Shown: positions 24,071 through 37,636, counted from the first letter of the stretch. The stretch is DNA of 64,000 nt from Syngnathus acus (GCF_901709675.1 NC_051102.1:5367412-5431411), one strand, 5' to 3'. Notes: generated from the letters alone by a model not told the origin. Numbers and translations are program-made.

Positions 24071-27000
24071 GTGCTTCCCGGCGTTTCCTAGGCTACACTG
24101 TTAGCAAACATGCTAACGCGGCTAAAGGCTTGGGATGCGGCTAATAGCTGGAAAGCGTCGGAACGCCCTCCAATGCTAGCTTGCTGCTTAGCGAGCTAAT
24201 CGTACGATGCTAGCACCCGGCTATTTATAGCTACTTTATTATACCTGTAAAGACTGTAATAGACGCTTCGCCTTTTCTTGCACGTTCACAGCTATTAGAA
24301 GTGTTGCTTTGTGCGGAGCCACTGAATACATGTCAGGCCGAGTCTGTTAGTTCGCAGACGTGAGTTTAGGCGGGCAAAGTAATATTTTTCTTCCTATGTC
24401 TTCGGGACCAAATGCACTTGTCCGGGAGTGATTGCCATTACGTTTAATATGCGGTATCGAGATTGTTGCGAACGACGTTTGTGGAAACGTCACAACCGGA
24501 GCGATGTTCAGCTACTCTCCCTCACCATCGCGGTTCAACTGGGTGGCACCGTCTATTTGCTGGATAGCTTCCGGAAGATGCTCGCGTTGGTCTATAAATT
24601 AAAAAGAGATAACCCGCAAAGAGGTGCCGTTGTGTTATTTGATACCAGTACGGAACACACAAAAAAATAGACATGTTATGTTTGCTGCGTCAGTAATACC
24701 AATATATGTGCTAATTTCGACACTATATCAATGTTATCCTATTTCTACTTCCATTCATTGACCAAACTGTCTCGTATTTTTTATTATATTACGCACTAGG
24801 TATGACATTAAGCGCGCTCGATGGCATATAATTTGAAATCATAAACTGGATGATCATAGTCACCTACAAAACTGTTGTTGCAGTTGCAGTACTGCCTGTG
24901 TACCATAAAAGCAGCAATCAAGTTGCTTTGGTGAAATGAACTGAAAACCAACAATGGCTAGCAAATGCCTGTAAATATAGTCAACTTGGACCAGTGCTGT
25001 TTCTGACAGATTGCTTTGGCTCATTTTGGGGCCAAAGAAGTAGCTTGATATGAGACGATTGAGCTTCATTGCCTTATCTAATATATTTATTCACACTCTG
25101 TCCCTAGTCCTCTGAACACTCTACATATGCATAAAGTTTTGACAATTTAACAAATGTATGGTAGTATAATGTCTAACTAGATGAAGCAATTTCTTTAGAA
25201 ATTGTGTGTGAATGCTGAAATGCTGAATGACAATTTATGGAAGCATGTTTAATGATGTGAAATGCTTAGGAACCATGTAATAGATCTGAATGATAAATAA
25301 TGATATTGAACAGTATGGAATGATCTAGAAGGATTAAATGACACTGAAGTTTTATTTTGAAGAGAGAAAAACATACAAATAGTGGTAGAGAATGAAACTA
25401 AGGCCTGACCTGAATTTAGCTGGTGCGCCTCTGTTATGACAGAATTGTTTTATTGAGTTTCATAGGTACATTTATTTGGTTTTATTGTTTTGGTTTATGG
25501 ATCACATGTTTGTGCTGTTTCTGTACACTTGTATAAAAACAACTAACACAAGTAGGGAAAACAAGAGTTTTAAAATTGTCATTTCAAAATTGACCTCAAA
25601 ATAACTTGTTCATCCCCTAAATGCAGTTGAGACCATAAATATGCTCCTATTGAGACAATTTTCATCGTATGCTGCCCCCTGTTGGTGTAGAGTAGACAAC
25701 ATCGTCTGCTGTCCGATCAATCTTTTTTTTTCTCCTGACAGACAAGCCTGCCATAGCGCCCCCTGTGTTTGTTTTCCAAAAAGACAAAACTCAGAAGGTG
25801 AGTGTTTTTATTTAATTTTTTTTTCGACGATGATGAAGCTCTTTTGCTAGCTAAAATAAGAACGTCTTTGAAGAAGGCGCTTAGCACATTCCTCACCACT
25901 GGCTGAACTGTAAACAAGGCTCCACGAGGGGGCTTCTCATGCACATATATCAATTGTAGTCGCAATTGCGCTTGATGTTGAGTTGTAAATTTTCAAATGA
26001 CAAAGTAAAGGATATTTTTAACCAGTTACAATGTTGTTGTTTTTTTATTGAATATTTGCCCTTCTTGAGATTGTTTGTTTGTTTGTTTGTTACAGCGATC
26101 TGCAGAGGGCTCAAGTGCAGAGGATGGAGAAGGTAAAAATCTGACATCTGAAGAGGCCGATGGCTTTGCTATTGTTATTAAAATATTTCTCGCATTTGCA
26201 CGCTCAGATTCAGATAAAGACGAGGCGAACTACTTCCCTCCAGTAAAAAGGGAGCGGACTTCATCATTCCCGCCACTACAGTCGGGTAACAACTTTGTTG
26301 CTGTTTGCTTGGAGCACAGAGTTGATTTGTATGCTGAGGCTTTCTCTCAAACTCCTTTGCAGTTCCCAAGAACAACATATTCATGCCCCCCAGTTTCTGC
26401 CAGTCTCCGACTGGGAACTCTGACTCTGAGCCTGGTGAGTTTTCTAAATGTATAACATTAAATTGTTATGTAAGGAAAACTATCTTAAAAACAAAATGTG
26501 GCAAAATGTTGGTCTTCCAGAATTTTAGCGCATTTCTGTTTTGAGGAGGAGTTCCTGTCTCCTGTAAATTTGCCACCGCTAACCCTCCAATGCTTGCGTC
26601 ACCGGGACAACTAGAGAGGTGGCTACTTTTTTGAGTTCAGGGACTGGAAAAAGTAGATCAAGACAGCATGGCTTGTACTTTCACTCGAGAAAGCAGCGCT
26701 GCAATACCAAGCAGCGCAATTGTCAGTTGGTATGCAGAGCATGCACCCCAGAACCCCAAAAAGATATAACTCTAATAATCTCAACATCATGTTTTCTTAA
26801 CAGGGCATGAATGTTTGCATGAGTAGAACGTCCAAACACAGCTTGTCACCTGTGTCTGGATCACTGCCACATTTTAAGACTCGTGTTGAGGCATTAGAAT
26901 CAAAATGAAGTTGCTAACATTTGTCTGAATTGAGGACTTAGAAATGACAGAGTGTTGCCGCAAAAGAACCTAAGTTGTTATGTGACCGATGTATGTTTAA

Positions 27001-30000
27001 TGTTTTGTCCCTTCACCTGCTTTCGGGCGTCGCCAGAGGAGAAGCCAGTTGGGTTCCGATTAAAGCCGCCAACTCTCATACACGGGCAGGCGCCCAGTTC
27101 AGGTTTGTGCCACATGTTGCCTCAAGCCACATTTGTGCCAAGCTTTTCCACATTGAATCCAATGTAAAGGAAGTAACAAGTGTTTGGAACAGTTGTTGCA
27201 AACCTTCTGCGCGGAACGGCATCTTCTGAGAAAAGCAAGCACGTGCGTTTGTTCTTGCAGGCGTCCCGAGTCAGAAACCGAAAGAGCAACAACGCAGCGT
27301 TCTCCGCCCGGCGGTTCTTCAAGCGCCACCCTCCAAATCCCACACAGAGTCTAGTAGGGAAAATCGCGTTTGCTCACGTGCTGCAGAGTCACTGTTACTT
27401 TGCTCGACATCTTCGTTCACACTTGTGTCTTTTACATCTTTTCTTTCCTTGCAGACTCCACTTGCGGAACCAATGGCGTGAAGAAGTTGTCAGACGGCCC
27501 TTCAGTCGCCCAGTCCCTTTTCCTGAACAACACAGAGCACTCAGCCGCCCCGAACATGTCACTGGTAACATCCTGCAAATGATTCCTCCCTGGTCCTAGT
27601 TGTGGAGTTTGTTTTGTATTCCTGTTTATTTCAGAAACACGAAAATGAGGAAGACGGCCCAAGTGACGTCAAAGATGAAGGAGGGAACGAGAAGGAGGAA
27701 GGAGATGTAGCAAATTCTTTTGTATTTGGTCAGAATATCAAAGACAGAGCAAAGGTGGGTTTGCATGAGCTACAGAAAAATGTTCAACATTCTAATCAAT
27801 TTTTGGGGGTGAGACCCCAGACAATGCAAGAAAATACATTCGTAGTCATGTGTCTGTTGCTGCTCTTAGTTTGCGTCGAAATTCACAACACTCTCTGAAG
27901 ATGTGAGCGATTCCTCCCGTGTCTTCTTTCTAGTTGGACCAGAACAGTAAAGAAGAAAAGTCAAAGGACATTCTTCCAGGAGACTGTCAAGCAGAGGGAA
28001 CCAATTATTTCTTGCAGTACATCTCTACCCCAAGGTAATCTCACTATAGTCTCTTGCTCATTAATATTGATTGTTATTATTGCATGAATTAATTCATGCG
28101 TTCTTTGTCTTCCCAGTTTAAATAATGCCTCAAACAGTGCAGACAGTGGGGCGAAATTTGTGTTTGGACAGAACATGTCCGAACGAGTTTTGGTGAGTGT
28201 TGGCGGCTTGTTTGCATGGTCAACCAAGTTGGACAATGTCCAAATTTGGAAAATTTCCCATGTGTCTGTGTGTATCTTTTTTTTTTCTCCCATCCTAGAG
28301 TCCTCCCAAGGGCGAGACTGCCAATGAAGATAGTAAAGAGGTTCCAGAGGCTTTAGAGCCCCCGTCACAGGAGGCCACCCCAGAGAAGGGTAACTGCCAC
28401 CCCCGCCTCCCTTCATACACGACAATTTATGTTCTCGTTAAGGGTTTTGGGACTGAAAAATTACATCTCGGAAAAAAGAAGTCAGCGTTTCTGTCCCTCG
28501 AGGTGAAGTTGAATTTAAAGGCAGTCCCTGGGGAAACAAACTTCAGTCTGTCTTGCAACCAGTCCTGTATTTCTCCCTGTAAAAGGGTTTCCAGTACCCA
28601 AGCCACACATGCACGCAAACCAAAATTGAACTCTGAATGGGTGGGGTGGGGGGGATGTCCCAAGTAAATCAACAGGCTCTGTTTAGGTAGGATACAGTAA
28701 AAAGCCTTTCCTGGCTACCTCTTTGCTTGCAGTTTGAAGTCGAGTGTCCTTTGGAGTAGTTTGTAGTGGCTGTTCAGGCTCTCAAGGTTTATAGTCCAGC
28801 TCAGCACTTGACAGTTTGCACTCTTCTCAGCATTGAACAGCGTGTCGGAGTCTTTGGAGGAGTCTGCCGCCGCCTACACCAAAGCCACAGCCAAGAAGTG
28901 CATCTTAGAGAAAGTGGACGTGAAAACCGGGGAAGAATCAGAAAGCAACGTTTTACAGGTGCCGTCGAGCGTTCATGTGACATTTTGGCACCTGCAAGAG
29001 GTACACAGCCAGTGAGTTTGCTTTGTCCCGCAATTCAGATGCAGTGCAAGTTGTACGTCTTCGAGAAGACGGCACAGTCGTGGATAGAGCGAGGGCGGGG
29101 TCTACTGCGGCTTAACGACATGGCGTCAACGGACGATGGCACGCTACAGTCGCGTCTAGGTAAACGCAAGCGAAATAAGTGTATTATGGCCTGTCGTGAC
29201 TTGCTAAGCACGGTCTCTTTTTTTGGACTCCCTCCAGTGATGAGGACCCAGGGCAGCCTTCGGTTGATCCTCAACACTAAACTTTGGCCCCAGATGCAAG
29301 TGGATAAGGCAAGCGACAAAAGTGTACGGGTCACGGCCACAGACACAGAGGATCAAGGAGTCAAGGTCTTCCTAATATCGGTATGTTTTGACCAAAGTGT
29401 TAGATCATGTTGGAAGTAGTTTCACCAACGTAGGACTGTTGCATTCAGCTCTGTACTTGGATTTACTACTAATGGAACATGAAACGTTGAAAGCTAATAC
29501 ACGTTCACACAACTCACAAGTCATAATTCCTGTAAATCTTTTGATGAGACATAATACACCTGTGTGAGACTGTCTTAAACCAAGATACCTCTGTAATTGC
29601 TTTGTTGTCCACCAGATGGTGCTACTCTCCCCAGTCAAAGCAAGCAGGAACTTTCCCACTTATGCTGTTTTCTACGAGGATGCCTCACTGCTTGCATGAT
29701 TCGCTTAAAAAGATTGCTCTATTGTGCTCCTCAGGGTAGTTCCAAGGATGTAGGTCAGCTGGCGGCGGCATTGCATCACCGGATTTTGGCCCTAAAAAGC
29801 CGGGCGGAGCAGGAGCCCGAAGCCCCCGTGACAACCATCCCCGACGCCGAGGTGCCGCAGTCCAACGAGGACGACAGCGATGAGGAAGGCAGCGCCTCCG
29901 CTTCCGCAACGAGTAAGTCACTCCACTTTTGTCTTAGTCCTTTTTACACTGCTAGCCCCTCCCCAACCAGGCGTCTGTTTTGTCCACCTGCAGCTAACAC

Positions 30001-30037
30001 CGAGGGAGGAGAGAACCAGGCTGCGGGGAGCACATAG
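23900..30037 (+). CDS. ranbp3: Ran-binding protein 3 (RanBP3), 17 exons
   Basis: Exons are 23900-23921, 25742-25797, 26096-26132, 26208-26285, 26363-26434, 27037-27102, 27261-27353, 27455-27564, 27635-27754, 27934-28034, 28117-28192, 28299-28389, 28831-28958, 29039-29159, 29238-29380, 29735-29912 and 29994-30037. All are in phase, giving 511 residues (human about 567). Near the N terminus PPVKRERTSSF (49-59) is the known nuclear localisation and phosphorylation segment; in human RanBP3 Ser58 lies in the same RxRxxS context. Two FVFGQN motifs precede the Ran-binding domain at about 310-438 (KCILEKVDVKTGEE, LYVFEKTAQSWIERGRG, MRTQGSLRLILNTKLWPQM). The tail is acidic (EDDSDEEGSAS). RanBP3 is a nuclear cofactor of CRM1-dependent export that binds Ran and RCC1; it also exports Smad2/3 and beta-catenin. 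Intron 1 is the longest (1.8 kb) and contains nothing else I recognise. Confidence 0.95.
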
Positions 30038-31147
30038 CGCTATCCCTCTGAGACAGCCTGCAGAGATGCCACTTTGGAGGCATTTTTCTTCTGTTGGCAT
30101 CTCCACGGACACCCCCTTTGACCAACGTGGTCCCTCCAGACCAGTAACTTTTGGATATTAGAATTCTAGCTCCAGGAAATAACCTCCCCAGTCCCCCCAC
30201 CCCCCAGTGCCGAAGTGTCTCCCACCCCACCAGCCAATCTGCGTCATCAAAGGAGTACTTTCCTCCTCCTGTTGTTGGATTTTCTCCTCTACGTCCCCCG
30301 CTCCCATTCCCCCCACTAGCAAAAATAAAGACTTCAGAGCTTTGGTTTGGGACTTTTCTGCTCATCATATTGATGAGTGTAAAGGGTGTTTTTCCTCTAC
30401 ATTTTAAAGTATGGCACATGTTAAGACTGCAGTTTCTACTTTGGGACCTTTCTACTTCAATGTACAGCCCCCCCACCCCAAACTCCTGCGTTCTCTGGAT
30501 GCCACATCCATGTTACCCGAGTCCCAAATTTTGCAGTGCGTTAGACCAGGTCTGTTCTGTCAGCTCGTCTATATCGAGCCCTCCACAAACTCCCCTTCCA
30601 TCCCAGCCCTATCCCAAAACCTGATCAGTGTGTTTGGTTTTGGCAACTGTAATTTATTTTTGGGGGGGGGGAGGGGGGGTCATGAGGCATCTCAACGTTT
30701 GTGCTATTTGTAACAGCTAGGCGAGAGTCCACTCAACTTGTCATTAATAGCATTTTCCTTTGATTTCCTATCAATCTATATTCTAGTGAATAAAGGACTG
30801 AAACCATGCAGCTTTCTGTTCATGTGATGACTTTGAAGGGCAGAAGAATTCTATTTCCCCCCACATTTTTTTTGTTTCAGAGAAGTTCGACTGTCAATCA
30901 TCCTGCATGTAATCATTTGTATTTCTTTAAAACATCCCAGGGCTTTATTGTGTTTATATTTTTATTTACATTTTGAAAAACATGTTGGAAGGAAACTGCG
31001 TGCGTGTGGAATAATTGGCATGATAACTGTACTATCCCTTTTTTTTTTTTTCATCAAATGTACATTTTTGAATACAATATATCATTTATTGGCGCACCAT
31101 TTTTTCATCACCAACTCCTGCTCCTTCCTCATCCTTTACAAAATAAA
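30038..31147 (+). other. ranbp3: ranbp3 3' UTR with three candidate poly(A) signals
   Basis: Plus-strand AATAAA hexamers lie at 30324-30329, 30789-30794 and 31142-31147, so transcripts with 3' UTRs of about 0.3, 0.8 or 1.1 kb are possible. The stretch is C-rich early, with a G run at 30661-30679. Open frames here are not conserved protein that I recognise. Confidence 0.5.
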
Positions 31148-31725
31148 CCTCTGCCATAAATGTTGCTTTCCTGATTTAATTAATACGTACATGAAATATA
31201 ACCTGCAAGATGTCCTGTCTACCCCTTCGCTGAACTTGTGTCTAGTTTTGTCCAAAAAAGGCTTCTTTCGGGACAACTGTCCATTGCACCGACACATTAG
31301 AACACACCAGTAAAAGTCACTGAGAGCCATCTTCATCCTGTGCACTGAAACTGAAGTCTTCCTCCTCAGTGTCTGATTGGAATAGCTTCAGATATACTTC
31401 GCCACACACTTTTATGCATTTCTTCCATAATGAGGAAATGTTAATTTTATTCATCCACAAAGCGCTAAATTACATTAAACTAGCGAGCTACACGTATAGC
31501 TCCAGAGTAGACGTGACCGGGAAATAAGGAAAGAAAAGTAAAAGTACTCTTCAGTAATGTCCGTCTTGATCTCGTTTGTATCAATTATACGGCACTATTT
31601 GTCTGGCGGATGGACATGCAATCAACTCACCACGCTTCTCCCCAGTGACCGTGTCCCATATCCCTCCGCCCAGAAAAGCGGAACGATTCGTTCAAAAGAA
31701 CGATTTTTTTTATGTGAACGAAATA

Positions 31726-34700
31726 TGACTTCAACCAGTAGGTGTCGGTAATGCACATTGAAGCTGGTGCCACCTCGCCGTAAAACAAAACGAAGAAGAA
31801 AATGACGTAACTTCCCGTGCATCAACGGATCCGTCTGTGAACGTCTTGCGTCTCCTGGCGTCTATGTCAGCCAGAATCTACATTTACGATTTGCCAAGGA
31901 AAGAAAGAACCACTCACTGAAACGCCACTTCTTTTATGCACGTTTTCTCCAAGCTAACGGCTAACTTTATTGCATGAAGGGATGCGCCGTTATGCAACAA
32001 CTTCTCTTTGGGTAATCTTTATTTTACAACACTTAAAATAACGTGTATGCATATATACGCCTAAATATTGTTATCCAATATATCTACTGCAATTTCACAT
32101 TAGATTGCTGGTTTGAAATGTACTATTATTATTATTATTATTGTTTTAATAAACATTAAAACCTGTTCAAACTTGTCTGGTGTTTTATTCCTTGTTTTTA
32201 TTTTTTTGGGCATGAAAACAAAAATCTGACATTTAGTTAACTGCTATATTTTGACAATATGTATATGTGTTTTACGTTGTGTAATATGTGTTGGTGTCCC
32301 CCAGAATAAAGAGCAAGTAGTCAAATACACATTCTTGACACGTACAAAAAATGCATAAAGTTATTAGGTACACCTGAAAATGGTGGTGTACCTAAAGGAG
32401 TGTCCGAGTGACATCACAGATCAACCAGCCAATCAGGAGGTGGGGGCGGATGTGGCACTTTTCACTTTCAGTTACGCTTTGGCCATGATTTTTCCCTAAT
32501 GAATAACAGGCTATTAGGTACACCTAAAAATGGCGATGTACCTAATGGAGTGTCCAAGTGATGTCACAGATCAACCAGCCAATCAGAAAGTGGGGGTGAG
32601 GGTGGGTGTGGCACTTTTCACTTAAACCAGGGGTGTCGACCTCCAGTCCTCGAGGGGCCGCGTTCCAATATGTTTTCCAAGTTACCCTCGTTAAGTGCAC
32701 CTGCGTGAAAAGTTTTAGCCACTTTCACGCTCTGCAGGAGCTAAAACTTTTCACGCAGGTGCACTTAACGAGGGAATCACACGGACACTCCATTAGGTAC
32801 ACCGCCATTTTCAAGTGGACCTAATAACAGGCCACTTTATTAGGGAAACATCATGGTCAAAGGTCACAGGTGTCAAGCTCTAGTCCTCGAGGGGCCGCGT
32901 TCCAATATGTTTTCCAAGTTACCCTCGTTAAGTGCACCTGCGTGAAAAGTTTTAGCCACTTTCACGTTCTGCAGGAGCTAAAACTTTTCACGCAGGTGCA
33001 CTTAACGAGGGAATCACACGGACACTCCATTAGGTACACCGCCATTTTCAAGTGTACCTAATAACAGGCCACTTTATTAGGGAAACATCATGGTCAAAGG
33101 TCACAGGTGTCGAGCTCGAGTCCTCGAGGGGCCGCGTTCCAATACGTTTTCCAAGTTACCCTCGTTAAGTGCACCTGCGTGAAAGGTTTTAGCCACTTTC
33201 ACGTTCTGCAGGAGCTAAAACTTTTCACGCAGGTGCACTTAACGAGGGAATCACACGGACACTCCATTAGGTACACCGCCATTTTCAAGTGTACCTAATA
33301 ACAGGCCACTTTATTAGGGAAACATCATGGTCAAAGGTCACAGGTGTCGAGCTCGAGTCCTCGAGGGGCCGCGTTCCAATATGTTTTCCAAGTTACCCTC
33401 GTTAAGTGCACCTGCGTGAAAAGTTTTAGCCACTTTCACGTTCTGCAGGAGCTAAAACTTTTCACGCAGGTGCACTTAACGAGGGAATCACACGGACACT
33501 CCATTAGGTACACCGCCAGTTTCAAGTGTACCTAATAACAGGCCACTTTATTAGGGAAACATCATGGTCAAAGGTCACAGGTGTCGAGCGCTAGTCCTCG
33601 AGGGGCCGCGTTCCAATATGTTTTCCAAGTTACCCTCGTTAAGTGCACCTGCGTGAAAAGTTTTAGCCACGTTCACGTTCTGTAGGAGCTAAAACTTTTC
33701 ACGCAGGTGCACTTAACGAGGGAATCACACGGACACTCCATTAGGTACACCGCCATTTTCAAGTGTACCTAATAACAGGCCACTTTATTAGGGAAACATC
33801 ATGGTCAAAGGTCACAGGTGTCAAGCTCTAGTCCTCGAGGGGCCGCGTTCCAATATGTTTTCCAAGTTACCCTCGTTAAGTGCACCTGCGTGAAAAGTTT
33901 TAGCCACTTTCACGTTCTGCAGGAGCTAAAACTTTTCACGCAGGTGCAGTTAACGAGGGAATCACACGGACACTCCATTAGGTACACCGCCATTTTCAAG
34001 TGTACCTAATAACAGGCCACTTTATTAGGGAAACATCATGGTCAAAGGTCACAGGTGTCGAGCTCGAGTCCTCGAGGGGCCGCGTTCCAATATGTTTTCC
34101 AAGTTACCCTCGTTAAGTGCACCTGCGTGAAAAGTTTTAGCCACTTTCACGTTCTGCAGGAGCTAAAACTTTTCACGCAGGTGCACTTAACGAGGGAATC
34201 ACACGGACACTCCATTAGGTACACCGCCAGTTTCAAGTGTACCTAATAACAGGCCACTTTATTAGGGAAACATCATGGTCAAAGGTCACAGGTGTCGAGC
34301 GCTAGTCCTCGAGGGGCCGCGTTCCAATATGTTTTCCAAGTTACCCTCGTTAAGTGCACCTGCGTGAAAAGTTTTAGCCACATTCACGTTCTGTAGGAGC
34401 TAAAACTTTTCACGCAGGTGCACTTAACGAGGGAATCACACGGACACTCCATTAGGTACACCGCCATTTTCAAGTGTACCTAATAACAGGCCACTTTATT
34501 AGGGAAACATCATGGTCAAAGGTCACAGGTGTCAAGCTCTAGTCCTCGAGGGGCCGCGTTCCAATATGTTTTCCAAGTTACCCTCGTTAAGTGCACCTGC
34601 GTGAAAAGTTTTAGCCACTTTCACGTTCTGCAGGAGCTAAAACTTTTCACGCAGGTGCACTTAACGAGGGAATCACACGGACACTCCATTAGGTACACCG

Positions 34701-37636
34701 CCATTTTCAAGTGGACCTAATTACAGGCCACTTTATTAGGGAAATATCATGGTCAAAGGTCACAGGTGTCAAGCTCTAGTCCTCGAGGGGCCGCGTTCCA
34801 ATATGTTTTCCAAGTTACCCTCGTTAAGTGCACCTGCGTGAAAAGTTTTAGCCACTTTCACGTTCTGCAGGAGCTAAAACTTTTCATGCAGGTGCACTTA
34901 ACGAGGGAATCACACGGACACTCCATTAGGTACACCGCCATTTTCAAGTGTACCTAATAACAGGCCACTTTATTAGGGAAACATCATGGTCAAAGGTCAC
35001 AGGTGTCGAGCTCGAGTCCTCGAGGGGCCGCGTTCCAATATGTTTTCCAAGTTACCCTCGTTAAGTGCACCTGCGTGAAATGTTTTAGCCACTTTCACGT
35101 TCTGTAGGAGCTAAAACTTTTCACGCAGGTGCACTTAACGAGGGAATCACACGGACACTCCATTAGGTACACCGCCATTTTCAAGTGTACCTAATAACAG
35201 GCCACTTTATTAGGGAAACATCATGGTCAAAGGTCACAGGTGTCAAGCTCTAGTCCTCGAGGGGCCGCGTTCCAATATGTTTTCCAAGTTACCCTCGTTA
35301 AGTGCACCTGCGTGAAAAGTTTTAGCCACTTTCACGTTCTGCAGGAGCTAAAACTTTTCACGCAGGTGCACTTAACGAGGGAATCACACGGACACTCCAT
35401 TAGGTACACCGCCAGTTTCAAGTGTACCTAATAACAGGCCACTTTATTAGGGAAACATCATGGTCAAAGGTCACAGGTGTCGAGCGCTAGTCCTCGAGGG
35501 GCCGCGTTCCAATATGTTTTCCAAGTTACCCTCGTTAAGTGCACCTGCGTGAAAAGTTTTAGCCACTTTCACGTTCTGTAGGAGCTAAAACTTTTCACGC
35601 AGGTGCACTTAACGAGGGAATCACACGGACACTCCATTAGGTACACCGCCATTTTCAAGTGTACCTAATAACAGGCCACTTTATTAGGGAAACATCATGG
35701 TCAAAGGTCACAGGTGTCGAGCTCGAGTCCTCGAGGGGCCGCGTTCCAATATGTTTTCCAAGTTACCCTCGTTAAGTGCACCTGCGTGAAATGTTTTAGC
35801 CACTTTCACGTTCTGTAGGAGCTAAAACTTTTCACGCAGGTGCACTTAACGAGGGAATCACACGGACACTCCATTAGGTACACCGCCATTTTCAAGTGTA
35901 CCTAATAACAGGCCACTTTATTAGGGAAATGTCATGGTCAAAGGTCACAGGTGTCAAGCTCTAGTCCTCGAGGGGCCGCGTTCCAATATGTTTTCCAAGT
36001 TACCCTCGTTAAGTGCACCTGCGTGAAAAGTTTTAGCCACTTTCACGTTCTGCAGGAGCTAAAACTTTTCACGCAGGTGCACTTAACGAGGGAATCACAC
36101 GGACACTCCATTAGGTACACCGCCATTTTCAAGTGTACCTAATAACAGGCCACTTTATTAGGGAAACATCATGGTCAAAGGTCACAGGTGTCAAGCTCTA
36201 GTCCTCGAGGGGCCGCATTCCAATATGTGGCGGTGTACCTAATGGAGTGTCCGTGTGATTCCCTCGTTAAGTGCACCTGCGTGAAAAGTTTTAGCTCCTG
36301 CAGAACGTGAAAGTGGCTAAAACTTTTCACGCAGGTGCACTTAACGAGGGTAACTTGGAAAACATATTGGAACGCGGCCCCTCGAGGACTGGAGGTCGAC
36401 ACCCCTGGTTTAAGTGAAAAGTGGCACACCCGCCCTCACCCCCACTTTCTGATTGGCTAGTTGATCTGTGACATCACTCGGACACTCCATTAGGTACACT
36501 GCCATTTTTAGGTGTACCTAATAACAGGCCAGTTCATTAGGGAAAAATCATGGCCAAAGCGTAACTGAAAGTAAAAAGTGCCCCTTCCGCCCTCACTTTC
36601 TGATTGGCTGTTTGCGCTATGATGTCACACAGACACACCTTTAGGTACGCCGCCATTTTCAGGTGTACCTAATAACAGGCCAGTTCATTCGGGAAAAATC
36701 ATGGCCAAAGCTGAACTGAAAGTGAAAAGTGCCGCACCCGCCCTCACCCCCACCTCCTGATTGGCTGGTTGATCTGTGACGTCACACGGACACTCCTTTA
36801 GGTACACCACCATTTTCAGGTGTACCTCATAACTTTATGCCTTTTTTGTACGTGTCAAGAATGCGTATTTGACTACTTGCTCTTTATTCTGGGGGACACC
36901 AACACATATACACAACGTAAAACACATATACATATTGTCATATAAAGCAGTTAACCAAATGTCAGTTTTTTATTTTCATGCCCAAAAAAATAAAAACAAG
37001 GAATAAAACACCAGACAAGTTTGAACAGGTGTTAATGTTTATTAAAACAATAATAATAATAATAAAAGTACATTTCAAACCAGCAATCTCATGTGAAATT
37101 GCAGTACATATATTGGATAACAATATTTAGGCGTATATATGCATACACGTTATTTTAAGTGTTATAAAATAAAGATTACCCAAAGAGAAATTGTTGCATA
37201 ACGGCGCATCCCTTCATGCAATAAAGTTAGCCGTTAGCTTGGAGAAAACGTGCATAAAAGAAGTGGCGTTTCAGTGAGTGGTTCTTTCTTTCCTTGGCAA
37301 ATCGTAAATGTAGATTCTGGCTGACATAGACGCCAGGAGACGCAAGACGTTCACAGACGGATCCGTTGATGCACGGGAAGGCAGTTCACTCATTAACTCG
37401 TCCGCGAACGGCAAAGTCAGGATTCGTTCCCTCGCTGATCCGTTCTCGTGATGAACTGGAAATGCAAATCACTCACTCACTGACTCGTTTACTCACAGAT
37501 CCGGTGAGTTAGTGAACGGGAAATGCAATTCACGACTCGTTTGTGAACGGGTTACGTCATTTTCTTCTTCGTTATGTTTGACGGTGAGGTGGCACCAGCT
37601 TCAATGCACATTACCGACACCTACTGGTTGAAGTCA
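31726..37636. mobile_element. 5.9-kb near-palindromic (foldback-like) element
   Basis: The outer left end (TGACTTCAACCAGTAGGTGT at 31726) is matched in inverse at the right end (…CCTACTGGTTGAAGTCA, ending 37636). Matching continues inward for about 0.9-1.2 kb on each side (for example GGATCCGTCTGTGAACGTC at 31828 against its reverse complement near 37345). The right arm carries about 170 bp (37381-37550) absent from the left, and one extra ~220-bp flank repeat (three copies against two). Within the arms, blocks with ATTAGGTACACC and AATCAG(G/A)A(G/A)GTGGGGG recur. The centre is a tandem array. No transposase frame was found, so it is non-autonomous if mobile. Confidence 0.85.
32628..36407 (+). 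repeat. 237-bp tandem satellite (about 15 units) bounded by inverted CAGGGGTGTC ends
   Basis: Units start at 32633 and recur every 237 bp exactly to 36188, where the last unit breaks off and the sequence flips into an inverted partial unit. Each unit contains a hairpin with arms of about 35 bp (first full unit: about 32922-32956 against 32977-33011) and a loop of about 20 nt. Unit heads come in three types (GTCAAGCTCTAG, GTCGAGCTCGAG, GTCGAGCGCTAG), and units 4-6 and 7-9 repeat the same three-type order, a 711-bp higher-order period. The outer borders CAGGGGTGTCGACC (32628) and its inverse (ending 36407) resemble hAT-type termini. Each unit has a 63-codon open frame because 237 is a multiple of three; I consider it non-coding. 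Confidence 0.95.

Noticed and set aside
32633-36228. CRISPR-like regular array
   Set aside because: Units are 237 bp and entirely repeated, with no unique spacers, and the genome is eukaryotic.
32606-36429. A series of identical 63-84-codon open frames every 237 bp
   Set aside because: They result from the 237-bp satellite unit being a multiple of three. Each ends at a stop inside its own unit, covers a hairpin and has no sequence like a known protein.
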